A stretch of 64,000 nt of DNA from Pseudomonas grimontii (GTDB taxonomy: Bacteria > Pseudomonadota > Gammaproteobacteria > Pseudomonadales > Pseudomonadaceae): positions 205,476-269,475 of the forward strand of contig NZ_VFES01000007.1 in assembly GCF_007858185.1 (NCBI RefSeq). The letters are read 5' to 3'. The position numbers and the translations under genes were made by a program. The notes under the pieces are model-generated. The model was not told where the DNA came from, ran no database searches, and saw only the letters and a program-made list of their open reading frames with translations. This document shows, one piece after another, positions 16,720 to 26,481 of this stretch (position 1 is the stretch's first letter; each line of letters opens with the position of its first letter).

Positions 16720-19700
16720 ATGCACCTGCTCAGGACTCAGCCCGGTGGTTTCGTCGCGGACGACAATATTGCCGACCTTGGCCAAACCCCCGCCGAGCTG
16801 GTGATCCTGTGCAGCGGCGATTCCAGCCTGGCGCTGCTGGCCGAAGCGGCCCAGCAGTTGCCCGAGGACTACCCCAGCCTGCGCCTGGCCAACCCGATGC
16901 AGGTGCAGAACCACGCGTCGGTCGACCTGTATGTGGATGAGGTGCTGCGCCACGCCAAGGTCATCCTGATTTCGCTGCATGGCGGCATCGGTTACTGGCG
17001 CTACGGCATCGAGCGTCTGGTGGCGCTGGCCGAGCGCGGCGTCACCCTGATCCTGGTGCCGGGGGATGATCGCCCGGACCCGGAACTCAGCGGCCTGAGC
17101 ACGGTGAATGCCGAACAGCGCGACCGCCTGTGGCACTTCCTGCGCCAGGGCGGTTTGGGCAATGCCCTGGACTTCTATCGCTGCCTGGCCAGCGCCTACC
17201 TGGGGCGTAACTATGCCTGGGCCGAGCCGCAAACCCTGCCGCGCACGGCGATTTATCACCCGCATAAAGCCAATCCTCGCCTCAATGACTGGCAGACGGA
17301 TTGGCACACGGATTGGCCCGTGGCGGCGGTGCTGTTCTACCGCTCGCACTTGCAGGCGGCCAATACCGGTTTTATCGACGTGTTCTGCCAGCGTTTGCAG
17401 GCGGCGGGTCTTAATCCGTTGCCGATGGCGGTGGCCAGCTTGAAAGAACCCGGCTGCCTGACGGTGGTCGAGGACCTGCTGGATGAGGTCGGCGCGGCGG
17501 TGATCCTGAACACCACCGGGTTTGCCCAATCCAGCCCCGAAGCCCCACATTTGCGCCCATTTCGCCGCAATATCCCGGTGATCCAGGCGATTTGCGCCCA
17601 GGACAACCAGCCAGGCTGGCAGGCCAGCGAGCAAGGCCTTGGCCCTCGCGACCTGGCGATGCACATTGCCTTGCCCGAGTTGGACGGGCGGATTATCAGC
17701 CGGCCGATCAGCTTCAAGGATCTGGCCTGGCGCAGCGAGCGCAGCCAGTCGGACGTGGTGTGCTACCGCGCAGCCCCCGAACGCATGGATTTTGTTGCCG
17801 AGCTGGCGCGCCGTTGGGTCGAACTGGCGCGGGTGCCGAATGCGGATAAACGCATCGCCCTGATCCTCGCCAATTACCCGACCCGCGACGGCCGCATCGG
17901 CAATGGCGTGGGCCTGGACACCCCGGCTGCCGCGCTGAATATCCTGCGTGCCCTGCAAGCCGAAGGTTATCCGGTGCCGGCTCAACTGCCCGCAAGCGGC
18001 ACTGCGCTGATCCATGACCTGCTCGGCGGCGTCACCAACGATCTTGACAGCCTCGACCTGCGCCCCTGCCATCAAAGCCTCGGCCTGGACGACTACGAAG
18101 CGATGTTCAAGCGCTTGCCTGAGCCCAATCGGCAGGCGGTGCTGGCGCGTTGGGGCGCTCCGCATAACGATCCGATGTTCCGCGACGGCCGCCTGATGAT
18201 CGCCGGCCTGCGCCTGGGCCTGACCTTCGTCGGCATCCAGCCGGCCCGGGGTTACCAGGTAGATGCCAGCGCGGTGTATCACGACCCGGACCTGGTGCCG
18301 CCCCATGGCTACCTGGCGTTCTACTTCTGGTTGCGCCACACCTACGGCGCCCATGGCGTGATCCATGTGGGCAAGCACGGCAACCTGGAGTGGCTGCCGG
18401 GCAAGGGCGTTGGGCTCTCGGAAAACTGCTGGCCGGATGCGTTGCTGGGGCCGCTGCCGAACATCTACCCGTTTATCGTCAACGACCCGGGCGAGGGCGC
18501 CCAGGCCAAGCGGCGCACCCAGGCGGTGATCATCGACCATCTGATGCCGCCGCTGACCCGCGCCGAAACCTACGGCCCGTTGCGAAATCTGGAGCTGTTG
18601 GCGGACGAATACTACGAAGCCCAACTGCTCGACCCACGCCGGGCCCGCGAACTGCAAAAAGACATCCTCCAGTTGGTGCGCGAAACCCGTATCGACCAAG
18701 AGCTTGAACTGGGCGGCGACGTCGATGCGGCGGTCTGGCTGCCGCGCCTGGACACTTACCTGTGTGACTTGAAGGAATCGCAGATCCGCGACGGCTTGCA
18801 TATCTTTGGTGAGTCGCCCCAGGGGCGCTTACGTATCGACACCTTGCTGGCCTTGTTGCGCATCCCCCGTGGCGATGGCCGTGGCCCGCAATCGAGCCTG
18901 CTGCGCGTGTTGGCCAAAGCCTTCGAATTGGGCTTTGATCCGCTGGACTGCGCCCTGGCCGAGCCGTGGACCGGCCGCCGCCCGGCGGTGTTGCAGAACA
19001 TCGATACGCAGTTGTGGCGCACCGCCGGGGACACTCGCGAGCGACTTGAGCTGTACGCCGCGCGACTCATCGAGCAGGCATTGGAAGGGCCGCTGGAACA
19101 GCTGGAAGAGCCCGGCTGGGAGGATGTGAAGGCGGTGATCGAAAGCCTGCGCATTGTGGTCGCGCCGCGCCTGGATGCCTGCGGCCCGGCGGAAATGCGC
19201 GGCTTGCTGGATGCCCTCGGCGGGCGCTTTGTGCCGGCCGGCCCAAGCGGCGCGCCGAGCCGGGGGCGCCTGGATGTGCTGCCGACCGGGCGCAATTTCT
19301 TCACCGTCGACGTGCGCAACCTGCCCACTACCACCGCGTGGCGCATCGGCTTCCAGTCGGCCAACCTGATGCTTGAGCGGCACTTGCAGGACCACGGCGA
19401 CCACCTGCGCCAACTCGGCCTGTCGGTGTGGGGCACGGCCACCATGCGTACCGGTGGCGACGACATCGCCCAGGCCATGGCGCTGATGGGCGTACGGCCG
19501 GTGTGGGCCACGGGCAGTCAACGGGTGGATGACTTCGAAATCCTGCCGATCAGCCTGCTGGACCGCCCGCGTGTGGACGTCACGCTACGAGTGTCTGGAT
19601 TTTTCCGCGATGCGTTCGCCAACCTGATCCGCTTGTTTGACGCAGCGGTGCAAGCGGTGGCGGCCCTGGATGAGCCGGACGACATGAACCCGCTGGCCGC

Positions 19701-20481
19701 CAAGGTGCGCAGTGAGCGCGCGGCGTTGCAGGCATCCGGCCTCGATGAAGAAGCGGCGGCAAAACAGGCCGGCTGGCGTATTTTCGGGGCCAAGCCGGGT
19801 GCCTATGGCGCGGGCGTGCAGGGCGCCATTGACGGGCGCCTGTGGCAAAGCCGCGAGGACTTGGCCGAGGTCTACCTGAACTGGGGCGGCTACGCCTATG
19901 GCGGTTCCGATGAAGGCACCGCCGCCCGCATGCAGTTCGCCCAGCGCCTGAGCCAGGTGCAGGCGGTGTTGCAGAACCAGGATAACCGCGAGCACGACCT
20001 GCTCGACTCCAACGACTACTACCAGTTCCAGGGCGGCATGCTCGCCGCCGTGGAAACCCTGAGCGGCGACAAGGCCGCCAGCTACCATGGCGACCACAGC
20101 CAGCCGGACCTGCCGAGGATTCGCACCTTGAAGGAAGAGCTGAACCGGGTGATCCGTTCCCGCGCCGCCAACCCCAAGTGGATCGAAGGGGTGAAGCGCC
20201 ATGGTTATAAAGGTGCGTTCGAAATGGCCGCGACCGTGGACAATCTGTTCGCCTTCGATGCCACCACGGAGCTGATTGACGATCATCAATATGCATTGCT
20301 CGCCGACGCCTACCTCCTGGACCCCGATACCCGGGCCTTTGTGCAGCAGCACAACCCCGCGGCGCTGCGCGACATGACCGAACGCATGCTGGAGGCCCAG
20401 CAGCGAGGCCTGTGGCAGGAACCGGGGGCGTATCGCGAGGCGCTGGAAAACCTGTTGCTGGATATAGAAGAAGACAGTTAG
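16720..20481 (+). CDS. cobN: Cobaltochelatase subunit CobN
   Basis: 1,253 residues, the usual length. The large catalytic subunit of the ATP-dependent cobaltochelatase that inserts Co(II) into hydrogenobyrinic acid a,c-diamide. Seen: the family hallmarks ILISLHGGIGYWRYG near residue 88, GVIHVGKHGNLEWLPGKGVGLS near 547, PFIVNDPGEGAQAKRRTQAVIIDHLMPPLTRAE near 586, and VSGFFRDAFANLIRLFD near 965. It starts 3 bases after cobW. The AAA and von Willebrand partners are the two downstream genes, here of ChlI/ChlD type instead of CobS/CobT. Confidence 0.96.
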   Translation: MHLLRTQPGGFVADDNIADLGQTPAELVILCSGDSSLALLAEAAQQLPEDYPSLRLANPMQVQNHASVDLYVDEVLRHAKVILISLHGGIGYWRYGIERLVALAERGVTLILVPGDDRPDPELSGLSTVNAEQRDRLWHFLRQGGLGNALDFYRCLASAYLGRNYAWAEPQTLPRTAIYHPHKANPRLNDWQTDWHTDWPVAAVLFYRSHLQAANTGFIDVFCQRLQAAGLNPLPMAVASLKEPGCLTVVEDLLDEVGAAVILNTTGFAQSSPEAPHLRPFRRNIPVIQAICAQDNQPGWQASEQGLGPRDLAMHIALPELDGRIISRPISFKDLAWRSERSQSDVVCYRAAPERMDFVAELARRWVELARVPNADKRIALILANYPTRDGRIGNGVGLDTPAAALNILRALQAEGYPVPAQLPASGTALIHDLLGGVTNDLDSLDLRPCHQSLGLDDYEAMFKRLPEPNRQAVLARWGAPHNDPMFRDGRLMIAGLRLGLTFVGIQPARGYQVDASAVYHDPDLVPPHGYLAFYFWLRHTYGAHGVIHVGKHGNLEWLPGKGVGLSENCWPDALLGPLPNIYPFIVNDPGEGAQAKRRTQAVIIDHLMPPLTRAETYGPLRNLELLADEYYEAQLLDPRRARELQKDILQLVRETRIDQELELGGDVDAAVWLPRLDTYLCDLKESQIRDGLHIFGESPQGRLRIDTLLALLRIPRGDGRGPQSSLLRVLAKAFELGFDPLDCALAEPWTGRRPAVLQNIDTQLWRTAGDTRERLELYAARLIEQALEGPLEQLEEPGWEDVKAVIESLRIVVAPRLDACGPAEMRGLLDALGGRFVPAGPSGAPSRGRLDVLPTGRNFFTVDVRNLPTTTAWRIGFQSANLMLERHLQDHGDHLRQLGLSVWGTATMRTGGDDIAQAMALMGVRPVWATGSQRVDDFEILPISLLDRPRVDVTLRVSGFFRDAFANLIRLFDAAVQAVAALDEPDDMNPLAAKVRSERAALQASGLDEEAAAKQAGWRIFGAKPGAYGAGVQGAIDGRLWQSREDLAEVYLNWGGYAYGGSDEGTAARMQFAQRLSQVQAVLQNQDNREHDLLDSNDYYQFQGGMLAAVETLSGDKAASYHGDHSQPDLPRIRTLKEELNRVIRSRAANPKWIEGVKRHGYKGAFEMAATVDNLFAFDATTELIDDHQYALLADAYLLDPDTRAFVQQHNPAALRDMTERMLEAQQRGLWQEPGAYREALENLLLDIEEDS

Positions 20482-20518
20482 AGCACGAGATAGGGAGCAG
20501 TTTTGGCAAGTGGACTTG

Positions 20519-20541
20519 TTGTGGCAAGCCCGCTCGCCACA
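20519..20541 (-). repeat. Single REP-like unit, GCGAGCGGGCTTG type
   Basis: In the cobN-chlI spacer a TTGTGGCAAGCCCGCTCGCCACA block, the second REP type of this window, also at 59277-59411 and 63918. Confidence 0.6.
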
Positions 20542-20604
20542 GCCACAAGAAGCCCGCTCATGACAGGGTGATTACGTGTACAGCAGAATTTAAAGAGAGA
20601 CCGG

Positions 20605-21603
20605 ATGACCGATATTCCCCATTTCCCGCTGTCCGCCGTGGTCGGCGCCGACGACCTGAAACTGGCGCTGTGCCTGACCGCCATCGACCCGAAGATCGGT
20701 GGCGTGCTGATTGAAGGCCCGCGCGGCATGGCCAAATCCACCCTGGCCCGTGGTCTGGCGGATCTGCTGGCCAGCGGGCAATTCGTCACCTTGCCGCTGG
20801 GCGCCACCGAAGAGCGTCTGGTCGGGACCCTGGACCTCGACGCCGCGCTGGGCGAAGGCCGCGCGCAGTTTTCCCCTGGCGTGCTGGCCAAGGCGGACGG
20901 TGGCGTGTTGTATGTGGATGAGGTCAACTTGTTGCCCGATCACCTGGTGGACCTGCTGTTGGATGTGGCAGCGAGTGGCACCAACCTGATCGAACGCGAC
21001 GGCATCTCCCATCGCCATTCGGCGCGCTTTGTGCTGATCGGCACAATGAACCCGGAGGAGGGCGAGTTGCGCCCGCAACTGCTGGACCGTTTCGGTTTCA
21101 ACGTGGCGCTGGGCGGGCAGACGGTGCCTGCCGAGCGCGGGCAGATCATTCGTCGTCGCCTGGATTTCGACAGTGACCCCGCCGCTTTCTGCACGCAGTG
21201 GGCCGAACAGCAGGCGGCGTTACGCGAACGCTGCACCCAGGCGCGGGCGCGGCTGGACAGTATCGAGCTGGATGATCAGGCCTTGGCGCAGATCACCGAG
21301 CGTTGCTTCGCCGCAGGGGTCGACGGTTTGCGTGCTGACCTGGTCTGGCTGCGCGGCGCCCGCGCCCATGCGGCGTGGCGGGGCGCGGATAAAATTGCCG
21401 AAGAAGACATCGAAGCAGTCGCGGACTTTGCCTTGCGCCACCGTCGCCAGGAGCAATCCCCACCGGCCAGTCCACCCAATCAGGGGCAGGCGCCGAAACC
21501 CTCGGACACGTCGCCCGGCCAAGGCCAATGGGGCGATATGCCCGCACCGGCCCTGCCCACAGGCACGCGCCGAGATGTGCCCAGCTGGCCAAAAAAGCCC
21601 TAG
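20605..21603 (+). CDS. ChlI-type AAA+ ATPase subunit of the cobaltochelatase
   Basis: 332 residues. AAA+ core with Walker A GPRGMAKST at 38-46, Walker B VLYVDEVNLL at 101-110, and the arginine region LLDRFGFNVAL typical of Mg-chelatase ChlI/BchI proteins. The last 50 residues are proline-rich and low in complexity. Next to CobN it should energise cobalt insertion with the von Willebrand protein encoded downstream. Its 3' end overlaps that gene by 76 bases in another frame. Annotators often call it magnesium chelatase; no chlorophyll genes are present, so cobalt is the sensible metal. Confidence 0.9.
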   Translation: MTDIPHFPLSAVVGADDLKLALCLTAIDPKIGGVLIEGPRGMAKSTLARGLADLLASGQFVTLPLGATEERLVGTLDLDAALGEGRAQFSPGVLAKADGGVLYVDEVNLLPDHLVDLLLDVAASGTNLIERDGISHRHSARFVLIGTMNPEEGELRPQLLDRFGFNVALGGQTVPAERGQIIRRRLDFDSDPAAFCTQWAEQQAALRERCTQARARLDSIELDDQALAQITERCFAAGVDGLRADLVWLRGARAHAAWRGADKIAEEDIEAVADFALRHRRQEQSPPASPPNQGQAPKPSDTSPGQGQWGDMPAPALPTGTRRDVPSWPKKP

Positions 21604-22259
21604 GCATTCGCCCCCGACCTGACGCGGGGGCGGATGCCCGTCCCAAGGCGGGGCGACTGGACAACGGCAGGCAGGGCAAGGCGCGCAGTGCGCAGCAGGG
21701 TTCGATCAACTGGCCGGGCACCTTGCTTGGCGGTCGGCCGCACGCCCGTGAAGACCTGCGCTATCACCTGCGCAGCCGCTCGGCCCATGCGTTGTGGCTG
21801 GTGATTGTCGACGCGTCGGCCTCCACTCGGCGGCACCAGGCGTTGAGCGATGCCAAGGGCTTGCTGGCGCAGCTGTTTGATGATGCTTACCGACAGCGCG
21901 CACGCATGGCATTGCTGACGGCCAGCGGGCAGTCGCCCAAATGGCAGGTGCAGGGGCTCAAGGCGGCGAAAAGCCTGGCGGGCTGGCTGGATCAGTTGGG
22001 CGCGGGCGGTGGTACGCCGTTGCTGGCGGCGCTGACCGAGGCCGGGCATTGGCTGGTGGCGCGACGCAAGCGTTATCCGGCTGAGCAGCAGCGCGTGCTG
22101 GTGATCACGGATGGGCGGCTCAAGGACATCGCCGGATTGCCGTTATTGGCGTGTGCGGGGTTGCTGGTGGATATCGAGCGCGGGCCGATCAGGTTGGGGC
22201 GCGCCCAGGCGTTGGCGGCTGGGTTGCAGTTGGATTATCGGCATATCGATGAGTTGTAG
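21528..22259 (+). CDS. ChlD-like von Willebrand (VWA) subunit of the cobaltochelatase
   Basis: About 243 residues. The VWA domain begins near residue 88 (ALWLVIVDASAST); the MIDAS metal site is visible as D95-x-S97-x-S99, the GGTPLL threonine and the VITDGR aspartate. Residues 1-70 are basic and low in complexity and lie mostly inside the chlI 3' end. The start is uncertain: the ATG at 21528 has only a weak AAGG site close to it. With CobN and the ChlI-type ATPase it completes a three-part chelatase. Compared with CobT it is short and lacks the long acidic N-terminal half. Confidence 0.85.
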   Translation: MGRYARTGPAHRHAPRCAQLAKKALGIRPRPDAGADARPKAGRLDNGRQGKARSAQQGSINWPGTLLGGRPHAREDLRYHLRSRSAHALWLVIVDASASTRRHQALSDAKGLLAQLFDDAYRQRARMALLTASGQSPKWQVQGLKAAKSLAGWLDQLGAGGGTPLLAALTEAGHWLVARRKRYPAEQQRVLVITDGRLKDIAGLPLLACAGLLVDIERGPIRLGRAQALAAGLQLDYRHIDEL

Positions 22260-22274
22260 TGCCGGTGCCGCCGC

Positions 22275-22357
22275 TATCGGGAGCAAGCCCCCTCCCACAT
22301 TTTACCGAGTACACCCCTTTTGAATGCGGTCAGTGTGGGAGGGGGCTTGCCCCCGAT
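22275..22357. repeat. REPIN between chlD and DUF1853 genes
   Basis: Inverted REP units at 22275-22299 (reverse) and 22334-22357 (forward, TGTGGGAGGGGGCTTG and onward), between convergent genes. Confidence 0.85.
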
Positions 22358-22381
22358 GAGGCCCTCAATACACCACACGAT

Positions 22382-23332
22382 CTATCCGCCAGCCCCCGGC
22401 ACATTCGGCCAAAGATCCGCCACCAGGAACAACCGCTCGGCTTCCTCCCAGTCCTCGCCGTTCTGCAGCATGCGCACGAGCAACTGCGCGGGGGCCATCG
22501 GATCAAGGTCTGCCAGCCAGGCCTGCATCTGTTCTTCACTCCACACTTCATCCGCCGGGTAATGCGCCGGCGCCAGCCACGCATGCCGGGGTAACGGTTG
22601 CCAGCGGCCTGGCGCGCTGCCGCTGACAAACGCCTGCCAATCCCGTTGATGCAACCAGCGCCCACGCAAATGCTGCGGATGGGCGCCGTGGGGCGATTCG
22701 GCCAGTCCAGGCCACGGATAGAGCAAATACCCGCCAAGCCATAGGTGCGCGTCAAACTGCTGAATATCCAGGGCCGCCAACACTTCACGGCTTTCCGCCC
22801 GCGCTGAAATCGGCAGTTGATGCTGGGCCAGGTGCGCCAGCTTGCGGTCCAGCCGATCATGGCAGCCTGGGCCCAGCCACTGCGCGGTGTCCTGGCCGTC
22901 GCCGTCCTGCGGGCCGAGATAGAGCTTGATCGCCAGTTCCAGGTGGTGCACGCCATCGCGGTCGCGCAGCAGCATGTCCAGCTCGCCCAGGGTGTGCCCG
23001 GCGCGGCGGATCGGCAGGTTGGCGGCGAGCAGTTCCACGCCCGGCGCATGCTGCACGGCGAACTGCCACAGACGCTCGTAGTACAAGCCCAGGCGCCGCG
23101 TGCGTGACAGGCTCAGCCAATGCTGCAAGACGCGGCTGTCCCGGTCGAGTGCGCGCAGCCAGTGTTCCAGGCGTTCGGGCGCCTGCACCCAGTCGCTGCC
23201 CGCCAGCGGGTGGCGCTGTGGCCAGGGCGTCTGCGCGAGCATCGGCGGGGCAAGCATCACCCACGCCAAGTCGCGCACCTCGGGGTGGCGCAGTTGGCGG
23301 GGCAGGTTGTGCAAATCCGGGAACACAGTCAT
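22382..23332 (-). CDS. DUF1853 family protein
   Basis: 316 residues starting [32 protein letters not shown]. It matches DUF1853, soluble proteins of unknown function common in Pseudomonas. The conserved core near residues 115-150 reads [12 protein letters not shown] followed by [12 protein letters not shown]. This spacing of an aspartate and an E-x3-K motif recalls the catalytic core of PD-(D/E)XK nucleases; that link is my inference. It is divergent from nadK with 146 bases between. Confidence 0.82.
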   Translation of the reverse strand: MTVFPDLHNLPRQLRHPEVRDLAWVMLAPPMLAQTPWPQRHPLAGSDWVQAPERLEHWLRALDRDSRVLQHWLSLSRTRRLGLYYERLWQFAVQHAPGVELLAANLPIRRAGHTLGELDMLLRDRDGVHHLELAIKLYLGPQDGDGQDTAQWLGPGCHDRLDRKLAHLAQHQLPISARAESREVLAALDIQQFDAHLWLGGYLLYPWPGLAESPHGAHPQHLRGRWLHQRDWQAFVSGSAPGRWQPLPRHAWLAPAHYPADEVWSEEQMQAWLADLDPMAPAQLLVRMLQNGEDWEEAERLFLVADLWPNVPGAGG

Positions 23333-23478
23333 GGTCCGAGCATAGCCTTTTAACCGTGGCGCAGGTGGCTGAGAACCGTTGTCATCAAGGCTTCACGGCG
23401 ACAAAGGATTTTGCCTGACGCGGCCTTTCGCCCATAATCGTTTCTTTTTTGCCACACCCCCAATCCCGCAGGAGCCCC

Positions 23479-24369
23479 ATGGAGCAATTTCGCAATATCG
23501 GCATCATCGGTCGCCTGGGCAGTACCCAGGTGTTGGACACCGTCCGCCGGCTGAAAAAATTCCTGCTGGAACGCCACCTGCATGTGATCCTCGAAGACAC
23601 CATCGCCGAAATTCTCCCCGGCCACGGCCTGCAAACTTCCTCGCGCAAGATGCTCGGCGAAGTCTGCGACATGGTCATCGTGGTCGGCGGCGACGGCAGC
23701 CTGCTCGGCGCGGCCCGGGCCCTGGCGCGGCATAACGTGCCGGTGCTGGGGATCAACCGCGGCAGCCTGGGATTTCTCACCGATATTCGCCCCGATGAGC
23801 TGGAAGTCGAAGTGGCCAAGGTGCTCGACGGCCATTACCTGGTGGAAAACCGCTTCCTGCTGCAGGCCGAAGTGCGCCGCCACGGCGAAGCCATCGGCCA
23901 GGGCGATGCGCTCAATGACGTGGTGCTGCACCCAGGCAAATCCACGCGGATGATCGAATTCGAGCTGTATATCGACGGCCAGTTCGTGTGCAGCCAGAAG
24001 GCCGACGGCCTGATCGTCGCCACGCCGACCGGCTCCACCGCCTACGCGCTGTCGGCCGGCGGCCCGATCATGCATCCCAAGCTCGATGCCATTGTGATCG
24101 TGCCGATGTACCCCCATATGTTGTCCAGCCGGCCGATTGTGGTCGATGGCAACAGTGAGCTGAAAATCGTGGTGTCCAAAGACATGCAGATCTACCCGCA
24201 AGTCTCCTGCGACGGGCAGAACCATTTCACCTGCGCCCCCGGTGACACCATCACCGTGAGCAAGAAAGCACAGAAGTTGCGCTTGATCCACCCGCTGGAC
24301 CACAACTACTACGAAGTGTGCCGCACCAAGTTGGGCTGGGGCAGCCGCTTGGGGGGTGGAGGCGACTGA
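23479..24369 (+). CDS. nadK: NAD kinase
   Basis: 296 residues, full length. It phosphorylates NAD to NADP with ATP. The GGDGS catalytic motif is at 70-74, the second conserved block is ALNDVVLHPGKSTRMIEFELYIDG, and ADGLIVATPTGSTAYALSAGGP completes the active site. I start at MEQFRNIGII (23479), which has a CAGGAG ribosome site 6 bases upstream; ten more in-frame residues upstream are not supported. The stop codon overlaps the next ATG by one base (TGATG). Confidence 0.96.
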   Translation: MEQFRNIGIIGRLGSTQVLDTVRRLKKFLLERHLHVILEDTIAEILPGHGLQTSSRKMLGEVCDMVIVVGGDGSLLGAARALARHNVPVLGINRGSLGFLTDIRPDELEVEVAKVLDGHYLVENRFLLQAEVRRHGEAIGQGDALNDVVLHPGKSTRMIEFELYIDGQFVCSQKADGLIVATPTGSTAYALSAGGPIMHPKLDAIVIVPMYPHMLSSRPIVVDGNSELKIVVSKDMQIYPQVSCDGQNHFTCAPGDTITVSKKAQKLRLIHPLDHNYYEVCRTKLGWGSRLGGGGD

Positions 24370-25340
24370 TGCTCGATCCCGCGCGTAGCTACGACCTGAT
24401 TGGTGACGTGCACGGTTGCGCTCATACCCTTGAGCACTTGCTCGAGCAGTTGGGCTACCACAAGCAGGCCGGCACCTGGCGCCATCCGTCGCGCATGGCG
24501 GTGTTCCTCGGCGACATCATCGACCGTGGCCCACGCATTCGTGAGGCGCTGCATATCGTCCACGACATGGCCGAAGCCGGCCAGGCGCTGTGCATCATGG
24601 GTAACCACGAGTTCAATGCCCTGGGCTGGGCCACGCCGGCGCCGCCGGGCAGTGGCAAGCAGTTCGTGCGTGAGCACACCCCACGGCATGAGCGCCTGAT
24701 CCACGAAACCCTGACCCAGTTCGAGCACCACCCGGCCGACTGGCACGACTTCCTCGGCTGGTTCTACGACATGCCGCTGTTTGTCGACGCCGGGCGTTTC
24801 CGCGTAGTGCATGCGTGCTGGGACGACGGCTTTATCCAGCCGCTGCGCGCGACGTTCCCGGATGGCTGCATCGACCAGCACTTCCTGCAGGCCGCCGCCG
24901 TGCCCGGCAGTTTTGCCTGCAACGCCTTCGACCGCCTGTTGCGCGGCACCGATATGCGCCTGCCGGACGGCCTGACGCTGACCGGTGGCGATGGCCTGAC
25001 GCGCTCGTTCTTCCGCACCAAGTTCTGGGAAGACGACCCTAAGACCTACGGCGACATCGTATTCCAGCCCGACGCACTGCCGGAGCCGGTGGCGCGCACG
25101 CCATTGTCGCCCCATGAAAAAAACTCCCTGCTGCGCTACGGCGCCGACGAACCCTTGCTGTTCGTCGGCCATTACTGGCGCAGCGGCAAACCGGCGCCGA
25201 TCCGCCCGAACCTGGCGTGCCTGGACTACAGCGCGGTGCTGTATGGCAAGCTGGTGGCGTATCGGCTGGACCAGGAAACCCAACTGGATCCGCGTAAATT
25301 CGTATGGGTCGACGTTGAGCGACCCGAGGTGATTGTATGA
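24369..25340 (+). CDS. Metallophosphoesterase (PPP-type)
   Basis: 323 residues. A calcineurin-like phosphoesterase with the motifs GDVHG (12-16), GDIIDRGPRIREAL and GNHEFNALGW, ligands for a two-metal site. Residues beyond about 100 are specific to this Pseudomonas group, which resembles diadenosine tetraphosphatase or serine/threonine phosphatases but has no assigned substrate. Translation is coupled to nadK (one-base overlap) and its end overlaps the rhomboid gene by 4 bases, so the three form one operon. Confidence 0.88.
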   Translation: MLDPARSYDLIGDVHGCAHTLEHLLEQLGYHKQAGTWRHPSRMAVFLGDIIDRGPRIREALHIVHDMAEAGQALCIMGNHEFNALGWATPAPPGSGKQFVREHTPRHERLIHETLTQFEHHPADWHDFLGWFYDMPLFVDAGRFRVVHACWDDGFIQPLRATFPDGCIDQHFLQAAAVPGSFACNAFDRLLRGTDMRLPDGLTLTGGDGLTRSFFRTKFWEDDPKTYGDIVFQPDALPEPVARTPLSPHEKNSLLRYGADEPLLFVGHYWRSGKPAPIRPNLACLDYSAVLYGKLVAYRLDQETQLDPRKFVWVDVERPEVIV

Positions 25341-26206
25341 GTGCCGTGCCTGTATTGCGCTTGCCATTGAGCGTCGACCTGGGCGGCTTCGTGAAGCTGC
25401 TGCAACGCATGCAAGTGCCCCATCGCGTCAGCGAGGAAGCCGGCGAGCAGGTGTTGTGGGTTCCCGAGACCATCAGCGACGACGTGCGCGTCTTGTACCA
25501 GCGCTTTCCCGCCGGCGATCCGGACCAGCAACTGGATATTCCCGAACAGGCACCCGTCACGCGTCCAGGCTTCGTCCAGCAAGTGCGCCATAGCCCGGTA
25601 ACGGCGCTGGTGTTGCTGGCGAGCATCATTGTCGGCGCCGTGACCTTGCTCGGTGAAAACCTGCAAGCCATGAGCTGGCTGACCTTCCTGCCGTTCCGGG
25701 TGATGGGCGAGTACATCCAGTTCACGCCGTTCGCCGAGATGCTGGCCTCGGGCCAATGGTGGCGGCTGGTCACGCCGATGCTGATCCACTTCGGTATCCT
25801 GCACCTGGCCATGAACGGCATGTGGTATTGGGAGCTGGGCCGGCGTATTGAAGTGCGCCAGGGCAGTATCAACCTGCTGGGCCTGACCCTGTTGTTCAGC
25901 CTGGTCTCCAACTACGCGCAATATGCGTACGGTGGCCCTGGCCTGTTCGGTGGCTTGTCCGGTGTGCTCTATGGCCTGCTCGGGCATTGCTGGATCTTTC
26001 AACTACTCTCGCCCAACCCGGCCTATCGCTTGCCCCGTGGGGTGCTGGTGATGATGCTGGTGTGGCTGGTGCTCTGCCTGTCGGGGCTGGTCTCGATGAT
26101 CGGTTTCGGCGAAATCGCCAACGCTGCCCATGTCGGCGGCCTGGCCATCGGTTGCCTTACCGGTTTGCTGGGCGGTTTGTATAACCGTCGCAAATCCTCT
26201 CTTTGA
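25337..26206 (+). CDS. Rhomboid family intramembrane serine protease (GlpG-like)
   Basis: 289 residues. An N-terminal cytoplasmic domain (about 1-90) precedes a six-span membrane core. The catalytic dyad is S208 in GGLSGVLYGLLGH and H265 in NAAHVGGLAIG; the L1-loop region with the WWRLVTPMLIHFGILHLAMNGMWYW block, including the conserved H and N, is also clear. It cleaves transmembrane helices inside the inner membrane. It is third in the nadK operon. Confidence 0.92.
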   Translation: MSAVPVLRLPLSVDLGGFVKLLQRMQVPHRVSEEAGEQVLWVPETISDDVRVLYQRFPAGDPDQQLDIPEQAPVTRPGFVQQVRHSPVTALVLLASIIVGAVTLLGENLQAMSWLTFLPFRVMGEYIQFTPFAEMLASGQWWRLVTPMLIHFGILHLAMNGMWYWELGRRIEVRQGSINLLGLTLLFSLVSNYAQYAYGGPGLFGGLSGVLYGLLGHCWIFQLLSPNPAYRLPRGVLVMMLVWLVLCLSGLVSMIGFGEIANAAHVGGLAIGCLTGLLGGLYNRRKSSL

Positions 26207-26220
26207 TAAGGAAGAGCCTA

Positions 26221-26481
26221 ATGTCCTCTTTTGCTGAAATGATCGAAAACATCACCCCGGACATCTACGAGAGCCTCAAGCTCGCGGTGGAAATCGGCAA
26301 ATGGTCCGATGGCCGCAAGCTCACCGCCGAGCAGCGTGAGCTGTCGCTGCAAGCCATGATCGCCTGGGAGATCCAGAACCTGCCGGAAGACCAGCGCACC
26401 GGCTACATGGGCCCGCAGGAATGCGAGTCGAAGTCGACCACCGTGCCGAACATCCTGTTCAAGTCGGATGCGCTCCATTGA
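26221..26481 (+). CDS. DUF1315 (YeaC-like) small protein
   Basis: 86 residues from the ATG at 26221 with an AAGGAAGAG ribosome site. The ENITPDIYESLKLAVEIGKWSDGRKLTAEQRE and YMGPQECESKS blocks mark the DUF1315/YeaC family, whose function is unknown. It lies 14 bases after the rhomboid gene, and its stop overlaps the next start. Confidence 0.88.
   Translation: MSSFAEMIENITPDIYESLKLAVEIGKWSDGRKLTAEQRELSLQAMIAWEIQNLPEDQRTGYMGPQECESKSTTVPNILFKSDALH

Noticed and set aside
15454..18801. A 1,115-codon frame antisense to cobW and cobN.
   Set aside because: It runs across a riboswitch and two well-supported genes and shows no protein family.
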